Shown here piece after piece: positions 26,007 through 37,400 of a DNA stretch of 64,000 nucleotides. The position numbers and the translations under genes were made by a program. This stretch comes from Cinnamomum chago (Eukaryota; Streptophyta; Magnoliopsida; Laurales; Lauraceae). Position 1 is the stretch's first letter; every line of letters starts with the position of its first letter. The stretch spans positions 52,224,501 through 52,288,500 of the forward strand of contig CP142452.1 of the NCBI GenBank assembly GCA_038049695.1, read 5' to 3'. Under the pieces are notes generated by a model. That model did no database searches and was not told the DNA's origin. It saw only the letters and a program-made list of their open reading frames with translations.

Positions 26007-29000
26007 GATCATTGGATACATGTTTGCACATATGCTTCTTGTCACATTTCTATTGATTTCGAAATGCATATGAATTGGTTTTTCTCTCTTGTTAAATCTC
26101 TTGGAACTCTTGGGAATGTATGCATTTTATTTAGTCAAGTTTGTTCATATGGTTTTATAAGGAATGAGGTTGGATTGGCTATTCATGGTTATGTTATAAG
26201 TCACATTGACTTGAATTGATACTCATTTAAAGAGGTGTTTGAATTTAATTGTTCATTGGAGTTTAATGAGGATTTGAAGTGATTTTGGAAGAGAAATGCA
26301 CGTGGATGGTTTGAATGTTATTAAGTTTTATGATTAAATCTTAAGTTTTATTACTTGTTCTTGATCGTTGGATACATGTTTGCACATATGCTTCTTGTCA
26401 CATTTCTATTGATTTCGAAATGCATATGAATTGGTTTTTCTCTCTTGTTAAATCGCTTGGAACTCTTGGGAATGTATGCATTTTATTTAGTGAAGTTTGT
26501 TCATATTGTTTTATAAGGAATGAGGTTGGATTGGCTATTCATGGTTATGTTATAAGTCACATTGACTTGAATAGATACTCATTTAAAGAGGTGTTTGAAT
26601 TTAATTGTTCATTGGAGTTTAATGAGGATTTGAAGTGATTTTGGAAGAGAAACGCAGGTGGATGGTTTGAATGTTATTAAGTTTTATGAGAAAATCTTAA
26701 GTTTTATTACTTGTTCTTGATCATTGGATACATGTTTGCACATATGCTTCTTGTCACATTTCTATTGATTTCGAAATGCATATAATTTGGTTTTTCTCTC
26801 TTGTTAAATCTCTTGGAACTCTTGGGAATGTATGCATTTTATTTAGTGAAGTTTGTTCATATGGTTTTATAAGGAATGAGGTTGGATTGGCTATTCATGG
26901 TTATGTTATAAGTCACATTGACTTGAATTGATACTCATTTAAAGAGGTGTTTGAATTTAATTGTTCATTGGAGTTTAATGAGGATTTGAAGTGATTTTTG
27001 AAGAGAAATGCAAGTGGATGGTTTGAATGTTATTAAGTTTTATGTGAAAATCTTAAGTTTTATTACTTGTTCTTGATCATTGGATACATGTTTGCACATA
27101 TGCTTCTTGTCACATTTCTATTGATTTCGAAATGCATATGAATTGGTTTTTCTCTCTTGTTAAATCTCTTGGAACTCTTGGGAATGTATGCATTTTATTT
27201 AGTGAAGTTTGTTCATATGGTTTTATAAGGAATGAGGTTGGATTGGCTATTCATGGTTATGTTATAAGTCACATTGACTTGAATTGATACTCATTTAAAG
27301 AGGTGTTTGAATTTAATTGTTCATTGGAGTTTAATGAGGATTTGAAGTGATTTTGGAAGAGAAATGCAGGTGGATGGTTTGAATGTTATTAAGTTTTATG
27401 AGAAAATCTTAAGTTTTATTACTTGTTCTTGATCATTGGATATATGTTTGCACATATGCTTCTTGTCACATTTCTATTGATTTCGAAATGCATATGAATT
27501 GGTTTTTCTCTCTTGTTAAATCTCTTGGAACTCTTGGGAATGTATGCATTTTATTTAGTCAAGTTTGTTCATAAGGTTTTATAAGGAATGAGGTTGGATT
27601 GGCTATTCATGGTTATGTTATAAGTCACATTGAATTGAATTGATACTCATTTAAAGAGGTGTTTCAATTTAATTGTTCATTGGAGTTTAATGAGGATTTG
27701 AAGTGATTTTGGAAGAGAAATGCAAGTGGATGGTTTGAATGTTATTAAAACTTTATGAGATAATCTTAAGTTTTATTACTTGTTCTTGATCATTGGATAC
27801 ATGTTCGCACATATGCTTCTTGTCACATTTCTATTGATTTCGAAATGCATATGAATTGGTTTTTCTCTCTTGTTAAATCTCTTGGAATTCTTGGGAATGT
27901 ATGCATTTTATTTAGTCAAGTTTGTTCATATGGTTTTATAAGGAATGAGGTTGGATTGGCTATTCATGGTTATGTTATAAGTCACATTGACTTGAATTGA
28001 TACTCATTTAAAGAGGTGTTTGAATTTAATTGTTCATTGGAGTTTAATGAGGATTTGAAGTGATTTTGGAAGAGAAATGCAGGTGGATGGTTTGAATGTT
28101 ATTAAGTTTTATGAGAAAATCTTAAGTTTTATTACTTGTTCTTGATCATTGGATACATGTTTGCACATATGCTTCTTGTCACATTTCTATTGACTTCGAA
28201 ATGCATATGAATTGGTTTTTCTCTCTTGTTAAATCTCTTGGAACTCTTGGGAATGTATGCATTTTATTTAGTCAAGTTTGTTCATATGGTTTTATAAGGA
28301 ATGAGGTTGGATTGGCTATTCATGGTTATGTTATAAGTCACATTGACTTGAATTGATACTCATTTAAAGAGGTGTTTGAATTTAATTTTTCATTGGAGTT
28401 TAATGAGGATTTGAAGTGATTTTGGAAGAGAAATGCAGGTTGATGGTTTGAATGTTATTAAGTTTTATGAGAAAATCTTAAGTTTTATTACTTGTTCTTG
28501 ATCATTGGATACATGTTTGCACATATGCTTCTTGTCACATTTCTATTGACTTCGAAATGCATATGAATTGGTTTTTCTCTCTTGTTAAATCTCTTGGAAC
28601 TCTTGGGAATGTATGCATTTTATTTAGTCAAGTTTGTTCATATGGTTTTATAAGGAATGAGGTTGGATTGGCTATTCATGGTTATGTTATAAGTCACATT
28701 GACTTGAATTGATACTCATTTAAAGAGGTGTTTGAATTTAATTGTTCATTGGAGTTTAATGAGGATTTGAAGTGATTTTGGAAGACAAATGCAAGTGGAT
28801 GGTTTGAATGTTATTAAGTTTTATGAGAAAATCTTAAGTTTTATTACTTGTTCTTGATCATTGGATACATGTTTGCACATATGCTTCTTGTCACATTTCT
28901 ATTGATTTCGAAATGCATATGAATTGGTTTTTCTCTCTTGTTAAATCTCTTGGAATTCTAGGGAATGTATGCATTTTATTTAGTCAAGTTTGTTCATATG

Positions 29001-29923
29001 GTTTTATAAGGAATGAGGTTGGATTGGCTATTCATGGTTATGTTATAAGTCACATTGACTTGAATTGATACTCATTTAAAGAGGTGTTTGAATTTAATTG
29101 TTCATTTGAGTTTAATGAGGATTTGAAGTGATTTTGGAAGAGAAATGCAGGTGGATGGTTTGAATGTTATTAAGTTTTATGAGAAAATCTTAAGTTTTAT
29201 TACTTGTTCTTGATCATTGGATACATGTTTGCACATATGCTTCTTGTCACATTTCTATTGATTTCGAAATGCATATGAATTGGTTTTTCTCTCTTGTTAA
29301 ATCTCTTGGAACTCTTGGGAATGTATGCATTTTATTTAGTCAAGTTTGTTCATATGGTTTTATAAGGAATGAGGTTGGATTGGCTATTCATGGTTATGTT
29401 ATAAGTCACATTGACTTGAAATGAAACTCATTTGAAGAGGTGTTTGAATTTAATTGTTCATTGGAGTTTAATGAGGATTTGAAGTGATTTTGGAAGAGAA
29501 ATGCAAGTTGATGGTTTGAATGTTATTAAGTTTTATGGGAAAATCTTAAGTTTTATTACTTGTTCATGATCGTTGGATACATGTTTGCACATATGCTTCT
29601 TGTCACATTTCTATTGATTTCGAAATGCATATGAATTGGTTTTTCTCTCTTGTTAAATCTCTTGGAACTCTTGGGAATGTATGCATTTTATTTAGTCAAG
29701 TTTGTTCATAAGGTTTTATAAGGAATGAGGTTGGATTGGCTATTCAAGGTTATATTATAAGTCACATTGACTTGAATTGATACTCATTTAAAGAGGTGTT
29801 TGAATTTAATTGTTCATTGGAGTTTAATGAGGATTTGAAGTGATTTTGGAAGCGAAATGCAAGTGGATGGTTTGAATGTTATTAAGTTTTATTAGAAAAT
29901 CTTAAGTTTTATTACTTGTTCTT
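26007..29923 (+). repeat. 11-monomer block shared with 37401-41316
   Basis: Eleven monomers here align in order with those at 37401-41316, an offset of 11394 bp (32 monomers). Shared rare marks are GCACGTGG with ATGATTAAATC (26007 and 37401), AATCGCTTGG with GTGAAG and AACGCAGG (26363 and 37757), TTTTTGAAG with TATGTGAAA (26719 and 38113), GATATATG with TTAAAACTTT (27431 and 38825), GTTCGCAC (27788 and 39182), GGAATTCTAGG (28856 and 40249), GAAATGAAAC (29212 and 40605) and ATTCAAGG with TATATTAT (29568 and 40961). The block lies inside copy 2 of the 18-mer, so the downstream copy derives from that version. Confidence 0.85.
26363..26718 (+). repeat. Monomer with a lost stop codon (72-codon open frame)
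   Basis: A standard-length monomer in which GAATTGATAC reads GAATAGATAC. This removes the TGA that closes the frame in most copies, so a frame from the ATG at 26420 runs to the TGA at the end of GAAGTGA (26638). Other marks are AATCGCTTGG, GTGAAG, CATATTGTTTT and AACGCAGG. The related monomers at 37757 and 19953 keep the TGA. The open frame is a chance substitution in a satellite, not evidence of a protein. Confidence 0.85.
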
Positions 29924-30992
29924 GATCGTTGGATACATGTTTGCACATATGCTTCTTGTCACATTTCTATTGATTTTGGAAATGCATATGAATTGGTTTT
30001 TCTCTCTTGTTAAATCTCTTGGAACTCTTGGGAATGTATGCATTTTATTTAGTCAAGTTTGTTTATATGGTTTTATAAGGAATGAGGTTGGATTGGCTAT
30101 TCATGGTTATGTTATAAGTCACATTGACTTGAATTGATACTCATTTAAAGAGGTGTTTGAATTTAATTGTTCATTGGAGTTTAATGAGGATTTGAAGTGA
30201 TTTTGGAAGACAAATGCAGGTGGATGGTTTGAATGTTATTAAGTTTTATGAGAAAATCTTAAGTTTTATTACTTGTTCTTGATCATTGGATACATGTTTG
30301 CAAATATGCTTCTTGTCACATTTCTATTGATTTCGAAATGCATATGAATTGGTTTTTCTCTCTTGTTAAATCTCTTGGAACTCTTGGGAATGTATGCATT
30401 TTATTTAGTCAAGTTCGTTCATATGGTTTTATAAGGAATGAGGTTGGATTGGCTATTCATGGTTATGTTATAAGTCACATTGACTTGAATTGATACTCAT
30501 TTAAAGAGGTGTTTGAATTTAATTGTTCATTGGAGTTTAATGAGGATTTGAAGTGATTTTGGAAGAGAAATGCAAGTGGATGGTTTGAATGTTATTAAGT
30601 TTTATGAGAAAATCTTAAGTTTTATTACTTGTTCTTGATCGTTGGATACATGTTTGCACATATGCTTCTTGTCACATTTCTATTGATTTCGAAAAGCATA
30701 TCAATTGGTTTTTCTCTCTTGTTAAATCTCTTGGAACTCTTGGGAATGTCTGCATTTTATTTAGTCAAGTTTGTTCATATGGTTTTATAAGGAATGAGGT
30801 TGGATTGGCTATTCATGGTTATGTTATAAGTCACATTGACTTGAATTGATACTCATTTAAAGAGGTGTTTGAATTTAATTGTTCATTGGAGTTTAATGAG
30901 GATTTGAAGTGATTTTGGAAGAGAAATGCAAGTGGATGGTTTGAATGTTATTAAGTTTTATGAGAAAATCTTAAGTTTTATTACTTGTTCTT

Positions 30993-32416
30993 GATCATTG
31001 GATACATGTTTGCACATATGCTTCTTGTCACATTTCTATTGATTTCGAAATGCATATGAATTGGTTTTTCTCTCTTGTTAAATCTCTTGGAACTCTTGGG
31101 AATGTCTGCATTTTATTTAGTCAAGTTTGTTCATATGGTTTTATAAGGAATGAGGTTGGATTGGCTATTCATGGTTATGTTATAAGTCACATTGACTTGA
31201 ATTGATACTCATTTAAAGAGGTGTTTGAATTTAAGTGTTCATTGGAGTTTAATGAGGATTTGAAGTGATTTTGGAAGAGAAATGCAAGTGGATGGTTTGA
31301 ATGTTATTAAGTTTTATGAGAAAATCTTAAGTTTTATTACTTGTTCTTGATCATTGGATACATGTTTGCACATATGCTTCTTGTCACATTTCTATTGATT
31401 TCGAAATGCATATGAATTGGTTTTTCTCTCTTGTTAAATCTCTTGGAACTCTTGGGAATGTATGCATTTTATTTAGTCAAGTTTGTTCATATGGTTTTAT
31501 AAGGAATGAGGTTGGATTGGCTATTCATGGTTATGTTATAAGTCACATTGACTTGAATTGATACTCATTTAAAGAGGTGTTTGAATTTAATTGTTCATTG
31601 GAGTTTAATGAGGATTTGAAGTGATTTTGGAAGAGAAATGCAGGTGGATGGTTTGAATGTTATTAAGTTTTATGAGAAAATCTTAAGTTTTATTACTTGT
31701 TCTTGATCATTGGATACATGTTTGCACATATGCTTCTTGTCACATTTCTATTGACTTCGAAATGCATATGAATTGGTTTTTCTCTCTTGTTAAATCTCTT
31801 GGAACTCTTGGGAATGTATGCATTTTATTTAGTCAAGTTTGTTCATATGGTTTTATAAGGAATGAGGTTGGATTGGCTATTCATGGTTATGTTATAAGTC
31901 ACATTGACTTGAATTGATACTCATTTAAAGAGGTGTTTGAATTTAATTTTTCATTGGAGTTTAATGAGGATTTGAAGTGATTTTGGAAGAGAAATGCAGG
32001 TTGATGGTTTGAATGTTATTAAGTTTTATGAGAAAATCTTAAGTTTTATTACTTGTTCTTGATCATTGGATACATGTTTGTACATATGCTTCTTGTCACA
32101 TTTCTATTGATTTCGAAATGCATATGAATTGGTTTTTCTCTCTTGTTAAATCTCTTGGAACTCTTGGGAATGTATGCATTTTATTTAGTCAAGTTTGTTC
32201 ATATGGTTTTATAAGGAATGAGGTTGGATTGGCTATTCATGGTTATGTTATAAGTCACATTGACTTGAATTGATACTCATTTAAAGAGGTGTTTGAATTT
32301 AATTGTTCATTGGAGTTTAATGAGGATTTGAAGTGATTTTGGAAGAGAAATGCAAGTGGATGGTTTGAATGTTATTAAGTTTTATGAGAAAATCTTAAGT
32401 TTTATTACTTGTTCTT
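30993..32416 (+). repeat. Four monomers between the 18-mer and the 32417 block
   Basis: The monomers start at 30993 (GTCTGC with TTTAAGTGTTC), 31349 (GCAGGTGG), 31705 (GACTTCG, AATTTTTCATTG and AGGTTGATGG) and 32061 (GTTTGTACAT). The third carries all three marks of the monomer at 28144, and the monomers after it continue to match those after 28500. This is therefore the start of a ten-monomer offset repeat of the 18-mer tail. No other structure is visible. Confidence 0.75.
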
Positions 32417-35400
32417 GATCATTGGATACATGTTTGCACATATGCTTCTTGTCACATTTCTATTGATTTCGAAATGCATATGAATTGGTTTTTCTCTCTT
32501 GTTAAATCTCTTGGAATTCTAGGGAATGTATGCATTTTATTTAGTCAAGTTTGTTCATATGGTTTTATAAGGAATGAGGTTGGATTGGCTATTCATGGTT
32601 ATGTTATAAGTCACATTGACTTGAATTGATACTCATTTAAAGAGGTGTTTGAATTTAATTGTTCATTTGAGTTTAATGAGGATTTGAAGTGATTTTGGAA
32701 GAGAAATGCAGGTGGATGGTTTGAATGTTATTAAGTTTTATGAGAAAATCTTAAGCTTTATTACTTGTTCTTGATCATTGGATACATGTTTGCACATATG
32801 CTTCTTGTCACATTTCTATTGATTTCGAAATGCATATGAATTGGTTTTTCTCTCTTGTTAAATCTCTTGGAACTCTTGGGAATGTATGCATTTTATTTAG
32901 TCAAGTTTGTTCATATGGTTTTATAAGGAATGAGGTTGGATTGGCTATTCATGGTTATGTTATAAGTCACATTGACTTGAAATGAAACTCATTTGAAGAG
33001 GTGTTTGAATTTAATTGTTCATTGGAGTTTAATGAGGATTTGAAGTGATTTTGGAAGAGAAATGCAAGTTGATGTTTGAATGTTATTAAGTTTTATGGGA
33101 AAATCTTAAGTTTTATTACTTGTTCTTGATCGTTGGATACATGTTTGCACATATGCTTCTTGTCACATTTCTATTGATTTCGAAATGCATATGAATTGGT
33201 TTTTCTCTCTTGTTAAATCTCTTGGAACTCTTGGGAATGTATGCATTTTATTTAGTCAAGTTTGTTCATAAGGTTTTATAAGGAATGAGGTTGGATTGGC
33301 TATTCAAGGTTATGTTATAAGTCACATTGACTTGAATTGATACTCATTTAAAGAGGTGTTTGAATTTAATTGTTCATTGGAGTTTAATGAGGATTTGAAG
33401 TGATTTTGGAAGAGAAATGCAAGTGGATGGTTTGAATGTTATTAAGTTTTATGAGAAAATCTTAAGTTTTATTACTTGTTCTTGATCATTGGATACATGT
33501 TTGCACATATGCTTCTTGTCACATTTCTATTGATTTTGGAAATGCATATGAATTGGTTTTTCTCTCTTGTTAAATCTCTTGGAACTCTTGGGAATGTATG
33601 CATTTTATTTAGTCAAGTTTGTTTATATGGTTTTATAAGGAATGAGGTTGGATTGGCTATTCATGGTTATGTTATAAGTCACATTGACTTGAATTGATAC
33701 TCATTTAAAGAGGTGTTTGAATTTAATTGTTCATTGGAGTTTAATGAGGATTTGAAGTGATTTTGGAAGACAAATGCAGGTGGATGGTTTGAATGTTATT
33801 AAGTTTTATGAGAAAATCTTAAGTTTTATTACTTGTTCTTGATCATTGGATACATGTTTGCAAATATGCTTCTTGTCACATTTCTATTGATTTCGAAATG
33901 CATATGAATTGGTTTTTCTCTCTTGTTAAATCTCTTGGAACTCTTGGGAATGTATGCATTTTATTTAGTCAAGTTTGTTCATATGGTTTTATAAGGAATG
34001 AGGTTGGATTGGCTATTCATGGTTATGTTATAAGTCACATTGACTTGAATTGATACTCATTTAAAGAGGTGTTTGAATTTAATTGTTCATTGGAGTTTAA
34101 TGAGGATTTGAAGTGATTTTGGAAGAGAAATGCAAGTGGATGGTTTGAATGTTATTAAGTTTTATGAGAAAATCTTAAGTTTTATTACTTGTTCTTGATC
34201 ATTGGATACATGTTTGCACATATGCTTCTTGTCACATTTCTATTGATTTCGAAATGCATATGAATTGGTTTTTCTCTCTTGTTAAATCTCTTGGAACTCT
34301 TGGGAATGTCTGCATTTTATTTAGTCAAGTTTGTTCATATGGTTTTATAAGGAATGAGGTTGGATTGGCTATTCATGGTTATGTTATAAGTCACATTGAC
34401 TTGAATTGATACTCATTTAAAGAGGTGTTTGAATTTAAGTGTTCATTGGAGTTTAATGAGGATTTGAAGTGATTTTGGAAGAGAAATGCAAGTGGATGGT
34501 TTGAATGTTATTAAGTTTTATGAGAAAATCTTAAGTTTTATTACTTGTTCTTGATCATTGGATACATGTTTGCACATATGCTTCTTGTCACATTTCTATT
34601 GATTTCGAAATGCATATGAATTGGTTTTTCTCTCTTGTTAAATCTCTTGGAACTCTTGGGAATGTCTGCATTTTATTTAGTCAAGTTTGTTCATATGGTT
34701 ATATAAGGAATGAGGTTGGATTGGCTATTCATGGTTATGTTATAAGTCACATTGACTTGAATTGATACTCATTTAAAGAGGTGTTTGAATTTAATTGTTC
34801 ATTGGAGTTTAATGAGGATTTGAAGTGATTTTGGAAGAGAAATGCAGGTGGATGGTTTGAATGTTATTAAGTTTTATGAGAAAATCTTAAGTTTTATTAC
34901 TTGTTCTTGATCATTGGATACATGTTTGCACATATGCTTCTTGTCACATTTCTATTGATTTCGAAATGCATATGAATTGGTTTTTCTCTCTTGTTAAATC
35001 TCCTGGAACTCTTGGGAATGTATGCATTTTATTTAGTCAAGTTTGTTCATATGGTTTTATAAGGAATGAGGTTGGATTGGCTATTCATGGTTATGTTATA
35101 AGTTTCATTGACTTGAATTGACACTCATTTAAAGTGGTGTTTAAATTTAATTCTTCATTGGAGTTTAATGAGGATTTGAAGTGATTTTGGAAGAGAAATG
35201 CAAGTGGATGGTTTGAATGTTATTAAGTTTTATGAGAAAATCTTAAGTTTTATTACTTGTTCTTGATCGTTGGATACATGTTTGCACATATGCTTCTTGT
35301 CACATTTCTATTGATTTCGAAAAGCATATGAATTGGTTTTTCTCTCTTGTTAAATCTCTTGGAACTCTTGGGAATGTCTGCATTTTATTTAGTCAAGTTT

Positions 35401-37400
35401 GTTCATATGGTTTTATAAGGAATGAGGTTGGATTGGCTATTCATGGTTATGTTATAAGTCACATTGACTTGAATTGATACTCATTTAAAGAGGTGTTTGA
35501 ATTTAATTGTTCATTGGAGTTTAATGAGGATTTGAAGTGATTTCGGAAGAGAAATGCAAGTTGATGGTTTGAATGTTATTAAGTTTTATGAGAAAATCTT
35601 AAGTTTTATTACTTGTTCTTGATCGTTGGATACATGTTTGCACATATGCTTCTTGTCACATTTCTATTGATTTCGAAATGCATATGAATTGGTTTTTCTC
35701 TCTTGTTAAATCTCTTGGAACTCTTGGGAATGTGTGCATTTTATTTAGTCAAGTTTGTTCATATGGTTTTATAAGGAATGAGGTTGGATTGGCTATTCAT
35801 GGTTATGTTATAAGTCACATTGACTTGAATTGATACTCATTTAAAGAGGTGTTTGAATTTAATTGTTCATTGGAGTTTAATGAGGATTTTAAGTGATTTT
35901 GGAAGAGAAATGCAAGTGGATGGTTTGAATGTTATTAAGTTTTATGAGAAAATCTTAAGTTTTATTACTTGTTCTTGATCATTGGATACATGTTTGCACA
36001 TATGCTTCTTGTCACATTTCTATTGATTTCGAAATGCATATGAATTGGTTTTTCTCTCTTGTTAAATCTCTTGGAACTCTTGGGAATGTCTGCATTTTAT
36101 TTAGTCAAGTTTGTTCATATGGTTTTATAAGGAATGAGGTTGGATTGGCTATTCATGGTTATGTTATAAGTCACATTGACTTGAATTGATACTCATTTAA
36201 AGAGGTGTTTGAATTTAATTGTTCATTGGAGTTTAATGAGGATTTGAAGTGATTTTGGAAGAGAAATGCAGGTGGATGGTTTGAATGTTATTAAGTTTTA
36301 TGAGAAAATCTTAAGTTTTATTACTTGTTCTTGATCATTGGATACATGTTTGCACATATGCTTCTTGTCACATTTCTATTGATTTCGAAATGCATATGAA
36401 TTGGTTTTTCTCTCTTGTTAAATCTCTTGGAACTCTTGGGAATGTCTGCATTTTATTTAGTCAAGTTTGTTCATATGGTTTTATAAGGAATGAGGTTGGA
36501 TTGGCTATTCATGGTTATGTTATAAGTCACATTGACTTGAAATGAAACTCATTTGAAGAGGTGTTTGAATTTAATTGTTCATTGGAGTTTAATGAGGATT
36601 TGAAGTGATTTCGGAAGAGAAATGCAAGTTGATGGTTTGAATGTTATTAAGTTTTATGAGAAAATCTTAAGTTTTATTACTTGTTCTTGATCGTTGGATA
36701 CATGTTTGCACATATGCTTCTTGTCACATTTCTATTGATTTCGAAATGCATATGAATTGGTTTTTCTCTCTTGTTAAATCTCTTGGAACTCTTGGGAATG
36801 TATGCATTTTATTTAGTCAAGTTTGTTCATAAGGTTTTATAAGGAATGAGGTTGGATTGGCTATTCATGGTTATGTTATAAGTCACATTGACTTGAATTG
36901 ATACTCATTTAAAGAGGTGTTTGAATTTAATTGTTCATTGGAGTTTAATGAGGATTTGAAGTGATTTTGGAAGAGAAATGCAAGTGGATGGTTTGAATGT
37001 TATTAAGTTTTATGAGAAAATCTTAAGTTTTATTACTTGTTCTTGATCATTGGATACATGTTTGCACATATGCTTCTTGTCACATTTCTATTGATTTCGA
37101 AATGCATATGAATTGGTTTTTCTCTCTTGTTAAATCTCTTGGAACTCTTGGGAATGTCTGCATTTTATTTAGTCAAGTTTGTTCATATGGTTTTATAAGG
37201 AATGAGGTTGGATTGGCTATTCATGGTTATGTTATAAGTCACATTGACTTGAATTGATACTCATTTAAAGAGGTGTTTGAATTTAATTGTTCATTGGAGT
37301 TTAATGAGGATTTGAAGTGATTTTTGAAGAGAAATGCAAGTGGATGGTTTGAATGTTATTAAGTTTTATGAGAAAATCTTAAGTTTTATTACTTGTTCTT
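32417..37400 (+). repeat. Mosaic block of 14 monomers, related to 13187-18172
   Basis: The opening cassette matches 13187-14967 closely. It shares the rare AAGCTTTA mark (32417 and 13187), ATTCAAGG with GATCG (33128 and 13899), the +1 TTTTGG monomer with GTTTATATGG (33484 and 14255) and GCAAATATG (33841 and 14612). The last six monomers (35265-37400) follow the same order as 16037-18172: GTCTGC with TTTCGG, GATCG with GATTTTAAG, GTCTGC, GTCTGC with TTTCGG, GATCG with CATAAGG, then GTCTGC. One monomer (32773) is 355 bp because a G is missing after AAGTTGAT. The monomers at 34553 and 34909 do not fit the correspondence. Confidence 0.8.
34909..35264 (+). repeat. Outlier monomer with many private substitutions
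   Basis: Within about 180 bases this copy carries TCTCCTGG, AAGTTTCATTG, GACACTC, AAGTGGTG, GTTTAAATTT and ATTCTTCATT in place of the usual words. Most monomers in the array have only one or two private changes. Length is normal (356 bp). It lies in the poorly matching middle of the mosaic block, so it may be a less homogenised survivor or have been copied from array sequence outside this window. Confidence 0.8.

Larger units (their letters stand above)
24583..30992 (+). repeat. 18-monomer higher-order repeat, copy 2
   Basis: This copy repeats the marker order of 18173-24582 with an exact 6410-bp offset, and both one-base insertions fall in the matching monomers (27431 and 29924). It has diverged: TAATTGTTC replaces TATTTGTTC in the first monomer, the third starts GATCG instead of carrying GCATACATG, GCACGTGG and ATGATTAAATC appear in the fifth (26007), and GACTTCG appears at 28144 and 28500. 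This divergence, against none seen in the 14-mer pair, makes the 18-mer duplication clearly older. Confidence 0.87.

Noticed and set aside
26420..26638. 72-codon open frame starting at an ATG
   Set aside because: It exists because one substitution removed a TGA in a single monomer. Related monomers at 19953 and 37757 keep the stop.
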